Below, one piece after another: positions 32,051-42,214 of a DNA stretch of 64,000 bases. Position 1 is the stretch's first letter. Each line of letters begins with the position of its first letter. A model generated the notes under the pieces. The model had not been told where the DNA came from. It saw nothing but the letters and a program-made list of their open reading frames with translations, and did not search any database. Source of the stretch: Providencia sp. (GTDB lineage Bacteria > Pseudomonadota > Gammaproteobacteria > Enterobacterales > Enterobacteriaceae); the NCBI RefSeq assembly GCF_003533305.1, contig NZ_DOEH01000022.1, positions 62,001 through 126,000 of the forward strand. Reading direction: 5' to 3'. Both the position numbers and the translations under genes were made by a program.

Positions 32051-33029
32051 AATCGGGTAGTTGGCGCTGATATTGGTATTCAATATCATCTAAATAAGTG
32101 ATTAATATTTTAGCTTCGATGTTGATTTGTGCTAGGTCTGGGGTTTGTTCTGCAATATTCTGATTAATAAAATGACACCATGATCCCCAGTAATTTTTAA
32201 GTAATTCAATTTGCGTGATAATAATATATTTCTGCGTATCAATAACTGTAATTTCATTAGAAATATCAATTAGTTGTGTCATGTTGACCACTAGGTTGTC
32301 GATATTGTTTTCCTCTTTTCGTAAATCAATAAGTTGCTGATTGAGATAAAGCCTAACATCGACGAGTTTCTTAAACTCTAATCCGCCATCAACCATAGTT
32401 AATAATTTTTTAACATAAATAATAGCGGCTTTTAATATATCTTTTTTGTTTGGTGGAATGCTAATTAAGTCAATGATATCATCGCCAATGAAATACTTTT
32501 CAAAAAAGTCTAATAAATTACCATTTAAGATTATTTCTTCTGCTGCTATAACAATTGAAAGGTGATTGTTGATTTCACTTATTTTCCATAAAGTATTCTC
32601 TCTCGCTTTAATTAGCATTTCTTTTTTATTAGTATATTGTTTACGTTTTGTTCTATTAGGTTCATCGAGTTGATACACTAATAATCCATCTGATAAAATA
32701 TTTAGTTTAGAAATTATGCGTTCTAATTCACTTTTTAAATCAATTAAGTCATCAATAAAATTGGTAGTTAAAATATCTGTATTGTTTTCTATTATACTAT
32801 CTAAGTCATTAATGAGAATGTAATTTGATTTTATTTTCAATATTGGAATCGAGCTTCTTATAAACTCATTAAGCTGTTCTATTTTAACTGATATTTTTTT
32901 TATTCGATTATGAATAATAAGATCATAACTGATGATGTTTTTATTAAATGCATTTATATTATTTGAAGTACATCTTAAACTATATATGTCTATAGAGGGT
33001 GATATAGGCAAAACAAAATTATTTTTCAT
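32049..33029 (-). CDS. xaxB: Alpha-xenorhabdolysin-family binary toxin subunit B
   Basis: This 326-residue protein is encoded 19 bp downstream of xaxA and is the second component of the XaxAB/YaxAB binary alpha-pore-forming toxin family. It is mostly long amphipathic helices rich in Ile, Leu, Asn and Lys. Near the start is S-Y-D-L-I-I-H-N-R-I-K-K-I, and a less polar stretch containing L-L-D-F-F-E-K-Y-F-I-G-D-D-I-I-D-L (about 171-187) is followed by V-D-G-G-L-E-F-K-K-L-V-D-V-R. No signal peptide is visible, as in the family. The AAGG seven bases before ATG supports the start. I assign it mainly from its pairing with xaxA plus size and helical pattern. The codon choice is very AT-rich compared with nuo and men. 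In Xenorhabdus and Yersinia both subunits are needed to lyse host cells. Confidence 0.8.
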   Translation of the reverse strand: MKNNFVLPISPSIDIYSLRCTSNNINAFNKNIISYDLIIHNRIKKISVKIEQLNEFIRSSIPILKIKSNYILINDLDSIIENNTDILTTNFIDDLIDLKSELERIISKLNILSDGLLVYQLDEPNRTKRKQYTNKKEMLIKARENTLWKISEINNHLSIVIAAEEIILNGNLLDFFEKYFIGDDIIDLISIPPNKKDILKAAIIYVKKLLTMVDGGLEFKKLVDVRLYLNQQLIDLRKEENNIDNLVVNMTQLIDISNEITVIDTQKYIIITQIELLKNYWGSWCHFINQNIAEQTPDLAQINIEAKILITYLDDIEYQYQRQLPD

Positions 33030-33048
33030 ATTAATACCTTTTGCTTAA

Positions 33049-34248
33049 TTAAATTTCATTTTCTAATGACTCATCAAAGACAGAAATTAAATGAACGGAA
33101 TAATCCTTAATAGCAGCCCAAGAAGAAATTATACGTTTGAACTGAACAACAAAGCGTATTAATTTATCAGCATCATTTATTTTTTTAAATACATCTATGG
33201 ATTGATTTATCTCTGTCAGAATGGCTAACCACATATAATCTAAATGATCAACTGCGAGCCGAGCATCTTTAAAAAAACCTTCAATTTTCTGTAAACTAAT
33301 TTGAATTTCAAATATTGTTTTTTTAATGAGTTGATCTTGATTCATCTTTTTATTCATTTCTTGAATTTCTTGTAATGCTGCATTTTTAAGCTTACGTATT
33401 TTTTCTGCTTCAATACCAAAGATACTACCTGTGATAATAAGACCAATGATTCCACCCGCTAAGCCAGTAAAGCAAAGTTTTACGAAGTGGTCATATTCGA
33501 GTTCAAGCTGGTGTACCTCCTGCTTTTTATGCATTATTTCCTCTTTTAAAAAATCCTCAGAGTTATCATTATTAGCAGAATCTAATTGCTGATAAATTCC
33601 TTTAACATTGAACATTAATGATTCAACATGTTGAAAGTCAGATAAATAGCCTCCAATTATATGGACCCGAAAATCTGAAACGGTATTTTTAGTTTTGATG
33701 GTTTTTATTGATTGTTGTTTTATATCATTTTTAATGTACTCTAAGATGCAAACAAGTTCTGTTGCTATCTGTTGGTCATCACTTTGATATTTTATGTCAG
33801 CCAACTGTTCTTGGCTTAATTCATCTAAGCTGCTAGTTGTTTGTTTAATTATTGGCATATGATTAATATATTCAATAACTTGCTTTCCAGTTTGAGTTAT
33901 ATTTCGACTAGTTAATGCCAAATCTATAGATTGTTGTTTGACTTGTTGTTCAACATTATCCCAATTATTTGCATGTTCACGAATATTAAGAATAATATCC
34001 GTTAATTCAGTGGCAGGAATAGGTAATTTAGTTGATTCATCAATATTAAACCATTTCAGGATATCATCATTTTTTGTCGGGAATGCGAGTGAAGATTGAA
34101 CATAATTTTTTATATTAAGTAAATCATCTAATGTAAATATACCTGGGGGGCGCACAGATAAAGGATCTTGGTTTGCTAATAAAGCAAGAGTTGCATCGGC
34201 TATATCTTCTTTTTCAATGATTCTATCGTAATTAACTTGATTGTTCAT
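33049..34248 (-). CDS. xaxA: Alpha-xenorhabdolysin-family binary toxin subunit A
   Basis: The 399 residues align well with Yersinia YaxA as I remember it: G-I-F-T-L-D-D-L-L-N-I-K-N-Y-V near residue 36, L-A-F-P-T-K-N-D-D-I-L, H-A-N-N-W-D-N-V-E-Q-Q-V-K-Q-Q-S-I-D-L (about 92-110) and Y-I-N-H-M-P-I. A hydrophobic hairpin rich in Gly and Ile (about 255-283) is flanked by coiled coil (about 230-255 and 284-330); in YaxA the equivalent part enters the host membrane. H-L-D-Y-M-W-L near residue 350 is also conserved. No signal peptide is present. It is the first gene of a two-gene operon placed between nuoN and menF, and its AT-rich codons suggest horizontal transfer. Confidence 0.92.
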   Translation of the reverse strand: MNNQVNYDRIIEKEDIADATLALLANQDPLSVRPPGIFTLDDLLNIKNYVQSSLAFPTKNDDILKWFNIDESTKLPIPATELTDIILNIREHANNWDNVEQQVKQQSIDLALTSRNITQTGKQVIEYINHMPIIKQTTSSLDELSQEQLADIKYQSDDQQIATELVCILEYIKNDIKQQSIKTIKTKNTVSDFRVHIIGGYLSDFQHVESLMFNVKGIYQQLDSANNDNSEDFLKEEIMHKKQEVHQLELEYDHFVKLCFTGLAGGIIGLIITGSIFGIEAEKIRKLKNAALQEIQEMNKKMNQDQLIKKTIFEIQISLQKIEGFFKDARLAVDHLDYMWLAILTEINQSIDVFKKINDADKLIRFVVQFKRIISSWAAIKDYSVHLISVFDESLENEI

Positions 34249-34984
34249 TATTCATTTCCATTTAATTAGGTTAGTAGTATTGAGTTTTATTTTTAGCGTA
34301 AATTCTCATGTTAATTTAATGTTGGAAGTGGGTATTTGGTAAATTACGCTAAAACTATCAGTGATACTGATATTAAAAAATGAAAATGTCCGCTAAAAAA
34401 CAGTTCATGAGATAAATGATAAAATTAAGATAAGTTCTGTAGTTTATAAGTTCAAATTATTATTGAAAGGGAAGTTAATTTATTAGTAATAACAATATGC
34501 AACCTTTTTTATGCGAAAAGTATTATTTAATTAAATCTTAATTTTAAATAACACATAAAGTAGAGTGAATTTAGCAATAGACTTGCGTTATTAAATAGAT
34601 TTTAAGAGACTCTTATTAAAAGAAAAATTTAAACATATTAGTATGTAAAATCATTATTCTCTTTAGTGGAGGTGGGTTTACCTATTTGAGCATTCTAGAT
34701 TTTTTATTCCCTCATCTATCTGTCTTCCTGAGTGAAATTTAACCTTTTTAATCAATTATTTCGTATTAATTCACAATTTATCAACTAATTGAATGATTAT
34801 GTAATCATATAAGCTATATAATAATCTATACTGACAATCTTGAGAGAAAAACGAGTCTGTTAGGATAAATTTGTTCATTATGTGCTCTTCTTATAGCTGT
34901 AAATAATCAATGTTTTAATAAATTACATTGCGCTATATAATAATTCGAAGTAAATCTGTGGTGATGTGGCAGTAGGGATCTAGA
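34249..34984. other. AT-rich region between the toxin operon and menF
   Basis: This 736-bp divergent gap is very AT-rich and carries the promoters of xaxAB and menF. I found no protein-like frame, RNA or clear operator. Loose GATAA-type repeats at 34411-34437 faintly recall a Fur box but are too imperfect to call. Confidence 0.6.
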
Positions 34985-36310
34985 GTGAACTATAAAAAAA
35001 TCGATAATTTAATAACTGAAATTCTTAACCATTTGTCTACGTTGACACTAAAATCGGAACAATACACTCGCTTTGTTTGGCAGCTCGATGGGCAGTTGTT
35101 ATTTCCAGGCTTAGTGTGGTTGTCTGAGCAATCTTGTTATCCACAATTCTACTGGTATCAACGTACGGGCGCTGAAGAATGCAGTGCGGTTGGTATGGTC
35201 AAATCTTTCAATATTACTGCTGATGCAGAACAATTCCTCTCTCAGTATCCAGATACTGCGGATGTGCGCCTGTGGGGCTTAAATGGTTGGAATGCGGTGG
35301 GTGAAGGTCTTTCGCAAGAGATTAAACAGCAGGCAACATTTTGTTTTCTTCCGCGTTTAGAAATTTTCAGGTCGCGTTCAAATGTCACCGTGAGTCTTAA
35401 TATTGATGGTGAGGAGGATAGACTCAACGCTATTGCATTTTTACAACAATTAAAGCCCACTTCGCAGACCACGCTTTCACTGTCTGCCAATATTATTGCT
35501 CAAGAACATATTCCCGAACATGATGAATGGTGTTCTTTATTAACCAGCGCTATTGATGATATGAAAGCGGGGAAAATGGAAAAGGTAGTGATGGCGCGTG
35601 AAACCAAACTGACGTTATCCAATCCAATTTCAGCGGCTGAATTTTTGTATATTAGTCAGCAAGTTAATCATCATTGCTATCATTTCATGATGGCTTTTAA
35701 TCAATACTCTGGTTTTATCTCATCAACACCTGAGCGGCTTTATTTGCGCCAAGGTGCACAGCTGAATTCTGAAGCACTCGCAGGAACCGTTGCAAATCAT
35801 ACCGACGATATTATTGCCGCAGAAAATGCAAAATGGTTGATGGAAGATAATAAAAATCAACATGAAAATTTAGTGGTCGTTGATGATATTTGCCAGCAAT
35901 TACAGGGCGCAGTAACGGGTATCGATGTTTCATCTGCAAAAGTGATCCGCCTACGTAAAATTCAACATTTATATCGTTCGATTTCGGCAACCTTGATATC
36001 ACCCTCTGACAGTGATTGTTTACAACGTTTGCAACCTACCGCTGCGGTTTGCGGCTTACCAAGAACAGTAGCACGTGATTTCTTAGCTAAAAATGAATCA
36101 TTTTCGCGAGAGTGGTATGCAGGAACCGGTGGCTTCATGAGTTTGAATAAGAGTGAGTTTGCTGTTTCTTTACGCTGTGCAAAAATTAAAGGTACCCAAG
36201 TTTCTCTCTATTCTGGGGCAGGGATCGTGAGTGGTTCAGATCCTGAGCAAGAATGGGACGAAATTGAAAATAAAGCGGCAGGGCTTAAGTCATTGCTAGA
36301 ACATAACTAA
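34985..36310 (+). CDS. menF: Menaquinone-specific isochorismate synthase MenF
   Basis: MenF converts chorismate to isochorismate, the entry step of menaquinone synthesis. The 441 residues carry the chorismate-binding domain (about 180-438) with M-E-K-V-V-M-A-R-E-T, S-S-T-P-E-R-L-Y, L-A-G-T-V, P-T-A-A-V-C-G-L-P-R and G-F-M-S-L-N-K-S-E-F-A-V. The start is a GTG with AGGG six bases upstream. It is the first of six men genes in one orientation; 140 bp, with an 8-bp inverted repeat at 36401-36408/36421-36428, separate it from menD. Confidence 0.95.
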   Translation: MNYKKIDNLITEILNHLSTLTLKSEQYTRFVWQLDGQLLFPGLVWLSEQSCYPQFYWYQRTGAEECSAVGMVKSFNITADAEQFLSQYPDTADVRLWGLNGWNAVGEGLSQEIKQQATFCFLPRLEIFRSRSNVTVSLNIDGEEDRLNAIAFLQQLKPTSQTTLSLSANIIAQEHIPEHDEWCSLLTSAIDDMKAGKMEKVVMARETKLTLSNPISAAEFLYISQQVNHHCYHFMMAFNQYSGFISSTPERLYLRQGAQLNSEALAGTVANHTDDIIAAENAKWLMEDNKNQHENLVVVDDICQQLQGAVTGIDVSSAKVIRLRKIQHLYRSISATLISPSDSDCLQRLQPTAAVCGLPRTVARDFLAKNESFSREWYAGTGGFMSLNKSEFAVSLRCAKIKGTQVSLYSGAGIVSGSDPEQEWDEIENKAAGLKSLLEHN

Positions 36311-36450
36311 ATCTATAAATTAAAAACCATAAAGTAAAAGTGGTTATTTTCTTTTATTTTCAACTAGTTCATCAAAAATTGTTTTGAGATCAAGAAATAT
36401 TTATCAACCGGACTAAACTAGTTGATAATAAACAATCTGCCGAGCACATT

Positions 36451-38124
36451 ATGTCGAATTCTGCTTTTAATATACGTTGGGCTGAGATCATTGTTGAAGC
36501 ACTTGCCCGTCATGGTATGAAACACGTCTGTATTGCACCAGGGTCACGTTCAACGCCCTTGACCCTCGCGGCAATCAGTAATAGTAAGCTCCATTGCCAT
36601 ACGCATTTTGATGAACGGGGTTTAGGTCATCTTGCGTTAGGTCTTGCGAAAGCAAGCTCAGAGCCTGTGGGTGTCATTGTCACATCAGGAACAGCGGTGG
36701 CTAATCTTTATCCTGCGTTAATTGAAGCAGGACTGACCGGTGAGAAAGTTGTTTTTTTAACTGCGGATAGACCGCCTGAATTGATCGACTGTGGGGCTAA
36801 TCAAGCCATTCGACAGACACATATTTTTGCTTCTCATCCTTCCCAAAGCTTAATGCTTCCTAGACCAACCAAAGATATTAGTGCTAAGTGGCTTGTTACT
36901 GCTATTGATAATGGCATGAATCAGTTACTGCATGGCGGTTTTCATATTAATTGCCCGTTTGCAGAACCTTTATATGGTGATACTGATGGCGAGTATGAAT
37001 GGCAAAAAACACTGGGTGATTGGTGGACATCAAACCATCCTTGGTTAATTGAACCACCAACAAACTCAGTCGCATTGGTTGCTGATTGGTATTTTTGGCG
37101 ACAAAAAAAAGGCGTTGTGATTGCGGGTCGCATGAGTGCAAGCGATGGCGAGTTAGTTAATCAGTGGGCGCAACAACTTGGTTGGCCAATAATTGGTGAT
37201 ATTTTATCTCAGACTGGGCAACCTTATCCGTGCGCAGATCTCTGGTTACAACACCCACTCGCTCAAGAACGGTTGAAACAAGCTGAACTTGTTGTTCAAT
37301 TTGGCTCTAGTTTAACGGGTAAAAGGTTGTTGCAGTGGCAATCAGAATGTCAGCCACAAGAGTATTGGCTTATTGATTCGATTGCTGGGCGTTTAGATCC
37401 TGCGAATCATAATGGCCGCAAATTAACCTGTTCAATTAAGGGCTGGATAGAAAATCATCCCGCACAGCCACGCAGTTTGTGGTGTGATGATTTACCTCAA
37501 TTGGCAGAAAAAGCACAGCAATTAGTGAAATCTCAATTACAAGGTCAGTATTCTGAAGCCGCTATTGCTCATCAACTTCCTGAATTATTACCGCCAAAAG
37601 GTCAGTTATTTGTTGGTAATAGTTTAATTGTTCGATTGATTGATGCCTTAGCTCAATTACCAATTAGTTATCCGGTTTATAGTAATCGCGGCGCCAGTGG
37701 TATCGATGGCTTAATTTCTACCATGGCGGGTGTACAGCGCGCTAAAGCAAGACCTACACTGGGTATTGTTGGTGACATTTCAGCGCTCTATGATTTAAAT
37801 AGCCTTGCATTGTTACGTGAGCCCTCAGCGCCAACCGTCTTGATTGTGGTGAATAATAACGGTGGGCAAATTTTTTCAATGCTACCTACCGCTGATGAGG
37901 CAAGGCAGAAATATTATTGTATGCCGCAAAATGTGAGTTTTGAGCCAGCAGCAAAAATGTTTGGACTGCAATATTGTGTACCAACAGATTGGCTGACATT
38001 AAAAGATACGATTCAACAATTTTGGCATAATCAATATGGAACATTATTAGTTGAATTAGTTGTTGATGGTGATGAAGGGGCCAGAACACTGAAGAAACTA
38101 CTTGAAGATGTGGTCAGTTTTTGA
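36451..38124 (+). CDS. menD: SEPHCHC synthase MenD
   Basis: MenD is a thiamine-diphosphate enzyme that joins 2-oxoglutarate-derived succinic semialdehyde to isochorismate. The 557 residues show the ThDP enzyme layout: an N-terminal pyrimidine-binding domain with [12 protein letters not shown] and [11 protein letters not shown], a central domain, and a C-terminal pyrophosphate domain with [10 protein letters not shown] and [11 protein letters not shown] and V-N-N-N-G-G-Q-I-F. The TGA overlaps the menH ATG. Confidence 0.97.
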   Translation: MSNSAFNIRWAEIIVEALARHGMKHVCIAPGSRSTPLTLAAISNSKLHCHTHFDERGLGHLALGLAKASSEPVGVIVTSGTAVANLYPALIEAGLTGEKVVFLTADRPPELIDCGANQAIRQTHIFASHPSQSLMLPRPTKDISAKWLVTAIDNGMNQLLHGGFHINCPFAEPLYGDTDGEYEWQKTLGDWWTSNHPWLIEPPTNSVALVADWYFWRQKKGVVIAGRMSASDGELVNQWAQQLGWPIIGDILSQTGQPYPCADLWLQHPLAQERLKQAELVVQFGSSLTGKRLLQWQSECQPQEYWLIDSIAGRLDPANHNGRKLTCSIKGWIENHPAQPRSLWCDDLPQLAEKAQQLVKSQLQGQYSEAAIAHQLPELLPPKGQLFVGNSLIVRLIDALAQLPISYPVYSNRGASGIDGLISTMAGVQRAKARPTLGIVGDISALYDLNSLALLREPSAPTVLIVVNNNGGQIFSMLPTADEARQKYYCMPQNVSFEPAAKMFGLQYCVPTDWLTLKDTIQQFWHNQYGTLLVELVVDGDEGARTLKKLLEDVVSF

Positions 38125-38888
38125 TGTTAGCAGCTCATCAATATAATACGGACAAAAAATCACCTTGGCTTATTTGGTTACACGGATTACTGGGTAGCGC
38201 GGCTGATTGGCAACCTATTATTGCACATTGTAGTGATCACCCATCTTTAGTGGTTGATTTACCCGGTCACGGTGATTCACAGGTTTTTGGCTGTGATAGT
38301 TTTAGCCATTTTGACCAGCAACTCAGTGCACTTTTACAGCACTATAATATAAAAGAATATTATTTGATCGGTTATTCATTGGGCGCAAGACTTGCTATGC
38401 ATTATGCTTGTTTTCAGCCCGCTGAAGGGCTTAAAGGGCTTGTGATTGAAGGGGGAAACGTGGGTTTAATTGATAACCAAGAACGTTTAGCCCGCAATAA
38501 GCACGATCATCTTTGGGCGCAGCGCTTTCGCCAAGAACCGATTGAACAGGTATTAAAGGGGTGGTATCAGCAAGGCGTTTTTGCTGATTTAACCCCCTCT
38601 CAGCGTCAACAATTAATTGCATTACGTAGTTTGAATAACCCACAGAGGGTCGCGGATATGTTGGAAAATACATCATTATCTAAGCAACCTTTTCTTGTGG
38701 ATAAACTACAACAGCTAACCGTCCCATATTGTTACTTTTGTGGCGAAAGGGATCAAAAATTTCGAAGCGTTTCGCAACAATACGCATTGCCGTTAACGCT
38801 GATTGCAAATGCAGGGCATAATGCTCATCGGGAAAATCCGCAAAGCTATGCAACTGCACTTCACTATTTTTTATCACACTGTGGTTAA
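38124..38888 (+). CDS. menH: SHCHC synthase MenH
   Basis: MenH is an alpha/beta hydrolase-fold lyase that removes pyruvate from SEPHCHC to give SHCHC. The 254 residues contain H-G-L-L-G-S-A-A-D-W, the nucleophile elbow G-Y-S-L-G-A-R-L-A, and the catalytic His in N-A-G-H-N-A-H-R. I chose ATG 38124, which overlaps the menD stop (TGATG), rather than the TTG one codon earlier. Confidence 0.95.
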   Translation: MLAAHQYNTDKKSPWLIWLHGLLGSAADWQPIIAHCSDHPSLVVDLPGHGDSQVFGCDSFSHFDQQLSALLQHYNIKEYYLIGYSLGARLAMHYACFQPAEGLKGLVIEGGNVGLIDNQERLARNKHDHLWAQRFRQEPIEQVLKGWYQQGVFADLTPSQRQQLIALRSLNNPQRVADMLENTSLSKQPFLVDKLQQLTVPYCYFCGERDQKFRSVSQQYALPLTLIANAGHNAHRENPQSYATALHYFLSHCG

Positions 38889-38900
38889 AGGAACTTGATA

Positions 38901-39758
38901 ATGATGTATCCGAGCGAAGAAAAATTGTATGCCCCGATTGAATGGAAAGATTGCTCTGAAGGATTTGATGATATTTTATATCACAAGTCTCCAGAGGGTA
39001 TTGCCAAAATCACCATTAATCGTCCTCAAGTCCGTAATGCTTTTCGCCCACAGACTGTCAAAGAAATGATCCAAGCATTATCAGATGCACGCTATGACGA
39101 TAACGTTGGGACTATTATTCTAACGGGTGAAGGCGAGAAAGCTTTCTGCGCAGGTGGTGACCAAAAAATTCGTGGTGACTACGGCGGGTACCGTGATGAA
39201 AGTGGTACCCATCATTTAAATGTATTAGATTTCCAACGCCAAATTCGAACTTGTCCAAAACCAATTGTTGCAATGGTCGCAGGTTTTGCTATTGGTGGTG
39301 GTCACGTATTGCATATGATGTGCGATCTCACTATTGCAGCAGAGAATGCAGTATTTGGTCAAACGGGTCCTAAAGTCGGTTCTTTTGATGGCGGTTGGGG
39401 GGCTTCTTATATGGCTCGCATCGTAGGTCAAAAGAAAGCGCGTGAAATTTGGTTCCTGTGCCGTCAATATGATGCTAAAGAAGCTTTAGATATGGGCTTA
39501 GTTAATACTGTTGTGCCTAATGCTGACTTAGAAAAAGAAACTGTCCGTTGGTGCCGTGAAATGTTAGAAAATAGCCCAATGGCGCTGCGCTGTTTGAAAG
39601 CGGCTTTAAACGCAGACTGTGATGGTCAAGCAGGGTTACAAGAACTTGCTGGTAATGCAACTATGTTGTTCTACATGACAGAAGAAGGTCAGGAAGGACG
39701 TAATGCATTTAATGAGAAACGTGCCCCTGATTTTTCTAAATATAAGCGTAATCCATAA
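38901..39758 (+). CDS. menB: 1,4-dihydroxy-2-naphthoyl-CoA synthase MenB
   Basis: MenB is a crotonase-fold enzyme that closes the naphthoquinone ring from OSB-CoA. The 285 residues are nearly identical to E. coli MenB, including [40 protein letters not shown] and the end [19 protein letters not shown] lies seven bases before ATG 38901, and this start gives exactly the E. coli length; earlier in-frame TTG 38895 is less likely. Stop and menC start share one base (TAATG). Confidence 0.97.
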   Translation: MMYPSEEKLYAPIEWKDCSEGFDDILYHKSPEGIAKITINRPQVRNAFRPQTVKEMIQALSDARYDDNVGTIILTGEGEKAFCAGGDQKIRGDYGGYRDESGTHHLNVLDFQRQIRTCPKPIVAMVAGFAIGGGHVLHMMCDLTIAAENAVFGQTGPKVGSFDGGWGASYMARIVGQKKAREIWFLCRQYDAKEALDMGLVNTVVPNADLEKETVRWCREMLENSPMALRCLKAALNADCDGQAGLQELAGNATMLFYMTEEGQEGRNAFNEKRAPDFSKYKRNP

Positions 39759-40729
39759 TGCGTAAAGCGACACTTTATTCATTCAGCCTGCCAATGGAGG
39801 CAGGCATTATCCTTCGTTATCAACGACTGAAAACCCGCGATGGGTTACTGGTCTGTTTACAGGATGGGGATAGCGAAGGTTGGGGAGAGATTTCACCTCT
39901 ACCTGAGTTTAGTCAAGAAACCTTAGCAGATGCTACTGCCAATGTGATTGATTGGCTAAATGAATGGGTAAGTAACGGTAATATCTCTGATAGCTTATTG
40001 CCATCAGTGGCCTTCGGTTGCAGTTGTGCATTAGCTGAATTGACCGGAAAATTGCCTCAGCAAGCGAATTATCGTAAAGCGCCTTTGTGTAGTGGCGATC
40101 CTGATGATTTGATTTTAAGCCTTGCAGCAATGGATGGTGACAAAGTCGCGAAGGTGAAGGTTGGGCTATATGAAGCGGTTCGTGATGGGATGGTCGCAAA
40201 TATATTGCTTGAAGCCGTTCCCGAACTAAAACTACGTTTGGATGCGAACCGCAGTTGGACTCGCGCAAAAGCGGATGGTTTCGCTAAATACATCAATCCT
40301 GAATATCGTGATCGTATTGCTTTTCTTGAAGAGCCTTGTAAAACCCGTGAAGAATCTTTGCAATTTTCCGCAGAGACTGGCATCGCTATCGCATGGGATG
40401 AAAGTGTTCGTGAAGCCGACTTTAAAGTTGAAGCATTACCAGGTGTTGCTGCTATCGTGATAAAACCTACATTGACGGGAAGTTTATCTTATTGTCAGTC
40501 TTTAATCGAAGAAGCTCATCGATTGGGCTTACAAGCGGTTATTAGCTCATCAATTGAAACCAGTTTTGGTTTGACTCAACTTGCTCGCATCGCAGACTGG
40601 CTGACACCTGATACGATACCAGGGCTAGATACCGTCTCTTTAATCCAATCCCAATTAGTGCGTCCGTGGCCACAATGTGAAATTCCAGTGCAACAATTAG
40701 ATGAATTGACAATTGTATGGCAGAAGTAG
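39758..40729 (+). CDS. menC: o-Succinylbenzoate synthase MenC
   Basis: MenC is an enolase-superfamily dehydratase making o-succinylbenzoate from SHCHC. The 323 residues show the catalytic set: K-V-K-V-G (Lys about 133), L-D-A-N-R-S-W (Asp about 162), E-E-P (about 190), W-D-E-S (Asp about 213) and I-K-P-T-L (Lys about 235). It begins within the menB stop and overlaps menE by 13 bp. Confidence 0.96.
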   Translation: MRKATLYSFSLPMEAGIILRYQRLKTRDGLLVCLQDGDSEGWGEISPLPEFSQETLADATANVIDWLNEWVSNGNISDSLLPSVAFGCSCALAELTGKLPQQANYRKAPLCSGDPDDLILSLAAMDGDKVAKVKVGLYEAVRDGMVANILLEAVPELKLRLDANRSWTRAKADGFAKYINPEYRDRIAFLEEPCKTREESLQFSAETGIAIAWDESVREADFKVEALPGVAAIVIKPTLTGSLSYCQSLIEEAHRLGLQAVISSSIETSFGLTQLARIADWLTPDTIPGLDTVSLIQSQLVRPWPQCEIPVQQLDELTIVWQK

Positions 40730-42123
40730 TCCATTTTACAGACTGGCCATGGCAACACTGGGCCAGTCTTCAACCTGATACTATTGCATTAGTCACAGAT
40801 ACTGAGCGTTATACTTGGCGTTCATTCAGTGAGCACGTTTATCAATTAGCCGCGTACTTTGCTCGCCAAGGTTTACAAAAGCATCAAGCCGTTATTTTGC
40901 GAGGTAAAAACAGCGTTGAACTGTTATTGAGCCAACTCGCCATCATTGCTAGTGGCGCACGCGTATTACCTCTTAATCCGCGTTTACCGGATAGGTTACT
41001 TGATGAATTACTGCCACACCTTAATATTGATTTTGTAATTGATTTTGATGGTTTGGGTACGCTAACGAAAGATTATCCCACTTTAGAATATTCGAATTTT
41101 TTATTATTTACTGCAAATGATGATTTTCAGTTGATGCAATATACTGAAGCATTAAACCTGCCAGCAACGCTGATTTTGACTTCAGGTTCAACAGGCTTAC
41201 CTAAAGCGGCGGTTCACCATGTTACAGCGCATTTGAATAGTGCGGAAGGTGTTATTAACGTGATGAATTACCAGCAACAAGATTGTTGGTTGCTCTCTTT
41301 GCCTTTATTTCACGTTTCAGGACAAGGTATCGTTTGGCGATGGTTATTACGTGGTGGTGGTCTTTCAATTATGGCTCGTCCATTAATTGAAGCCTTACAA
41401 AAAGTCACGCATGCATCGTTAATTCCAACTCAGTTGTGGCGCTTACTTAATCAAGATACTGCCCCTGACACTGCGTTAAAAGAAGTTTTGCTCGGTGGTG
41501 CGACTATTCCAACAGCCCTGACTGATTTGGCAGCAAGCCGTGATATTGTCTGCTGGAGTGGTTATGGCATGACAGAAATGGCATCTACCGTTTGCGCTAA
41601 GCGTGCCGATGGTAAAAAAGGTGTCGGTATTGCACTAAAAGGTAAGCAAGTGCGTATCGTTAATGATGAAATCCAAATTCAATCATCGAGTCAAGCAATG
41701 GGGTATTGGTTTGATGGCGAAATTAAGCCCTTAAAATGTACAGAGGGTTGGTTCCAAACCAATGATAAAGGCGCATTTATTGAAAACGAATACCAAATAT
41801 TGGGTCGTTTAGATAACGTATTTATCAGCGGTGGGGAATGCGTGCAGCCAGAAGATATCGAAGCCATTATTAATAGCCATCCCAAAGTTGTACAAAGTTT
41901 TGTTATTCCTATTGATGACGCTGAATTTGGTCAACGCCCTGTGGCTGTTATTGAGCTTGATGATAGTGAGGAATTGAATGACATTGCTGCATGGTTAAAA
42001 GATAAGGTCGCGCCTTATCAATATCCTATGGCTTATTATCGACTAGCTAATGAATTAAAGGCGAGTGGAATTAAAGTTTCCCGACAACAAATCAAAAACT
42101 GGCTATTAAAAGAAAGCGAGTAA
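40717..42123 (+). CDS. menE: o-Succinylbenzoate-CoA ligase MenE
   Basis: MenE activates o-succinylbenzoate with ATP and CoA. The 468 residues form an ANL-family acyl-CoA synthetase with the P-loop [12 protein letters not shown] (about 152-163), G-Y-G-M-T-E (about 287), the hinge [12 protein letters not shown], and the late Lys in G-I-K-V-S-R. It is somewhat longer than the E. coli protein. It is the last gene of the men operon; the start overlaps the end of menC. Confidence 0.95.
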   Translation: MAEVVHFTDWPWQHWASLQPDTIALVTDTERYTWRSFSEHVYQLAAYFARQGLQKHQAVILRGKNSVELLLSQLAIIASGARVLPLNPRLPDRLLDELLPHLNIDFVIDFDGLGTLTKDYPTLEYSNFLLFTANDDFQLMQYTEALNLPATLILTSGSTGLPKAAVHHVTAHLNSAEGVINVMNYQQQDCWLLSLPLFHVSGQGIVWRWLLRGGGLSIMARPLIEALQKVTHASLIPTQLWRLLNQDTAPDTALKEVLLGGATIPTALTDLAASRDIVCWSGYGMTEMASTVCAKRADGKKGVGIALKGKQVRIVNDEIQIQSSSQAMGYWFDGEIKPLKCTEGWFQTNDKGAFIENEYQILGRLDNVFISGGECVQPEDIEAIINSHPKVVQSFVIPIDDAEFGQRPVAVIELDDSEELNDIAAWLKDKVAPYQYPMAYYRLANELKASGIKVSRQQIKNWLLKESE

Positions 42124-42172
42124 AACTTGAAATTGCTCGGTTGCTTTGCGTCATGAATGGAAGAAATTGAAA

Positions 42173-42198
42173 ATCAGGCTCTATTTTTAGAGCCTGAT
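42173..42198. terminator. Terminator between convergent menE and katA
   Basis: A perfect 11-bp stem (42173-42183 with 42188-42198) with a 4-nt loop lies 50 bp after menE and 17 bp after the katA stop. On the katA strand it is followed by TTTTC; it likely serves both genes. Confidence 0.75.
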
Positions 42199-42214
42199 AA
42201 TTAATATTTAAGTA

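Noticed and set aside
34400..34440. Fur box upstream of the toxin operon
   Set aside because: Only loose GATAA repeats are present; the match to a full Fur box is poor.
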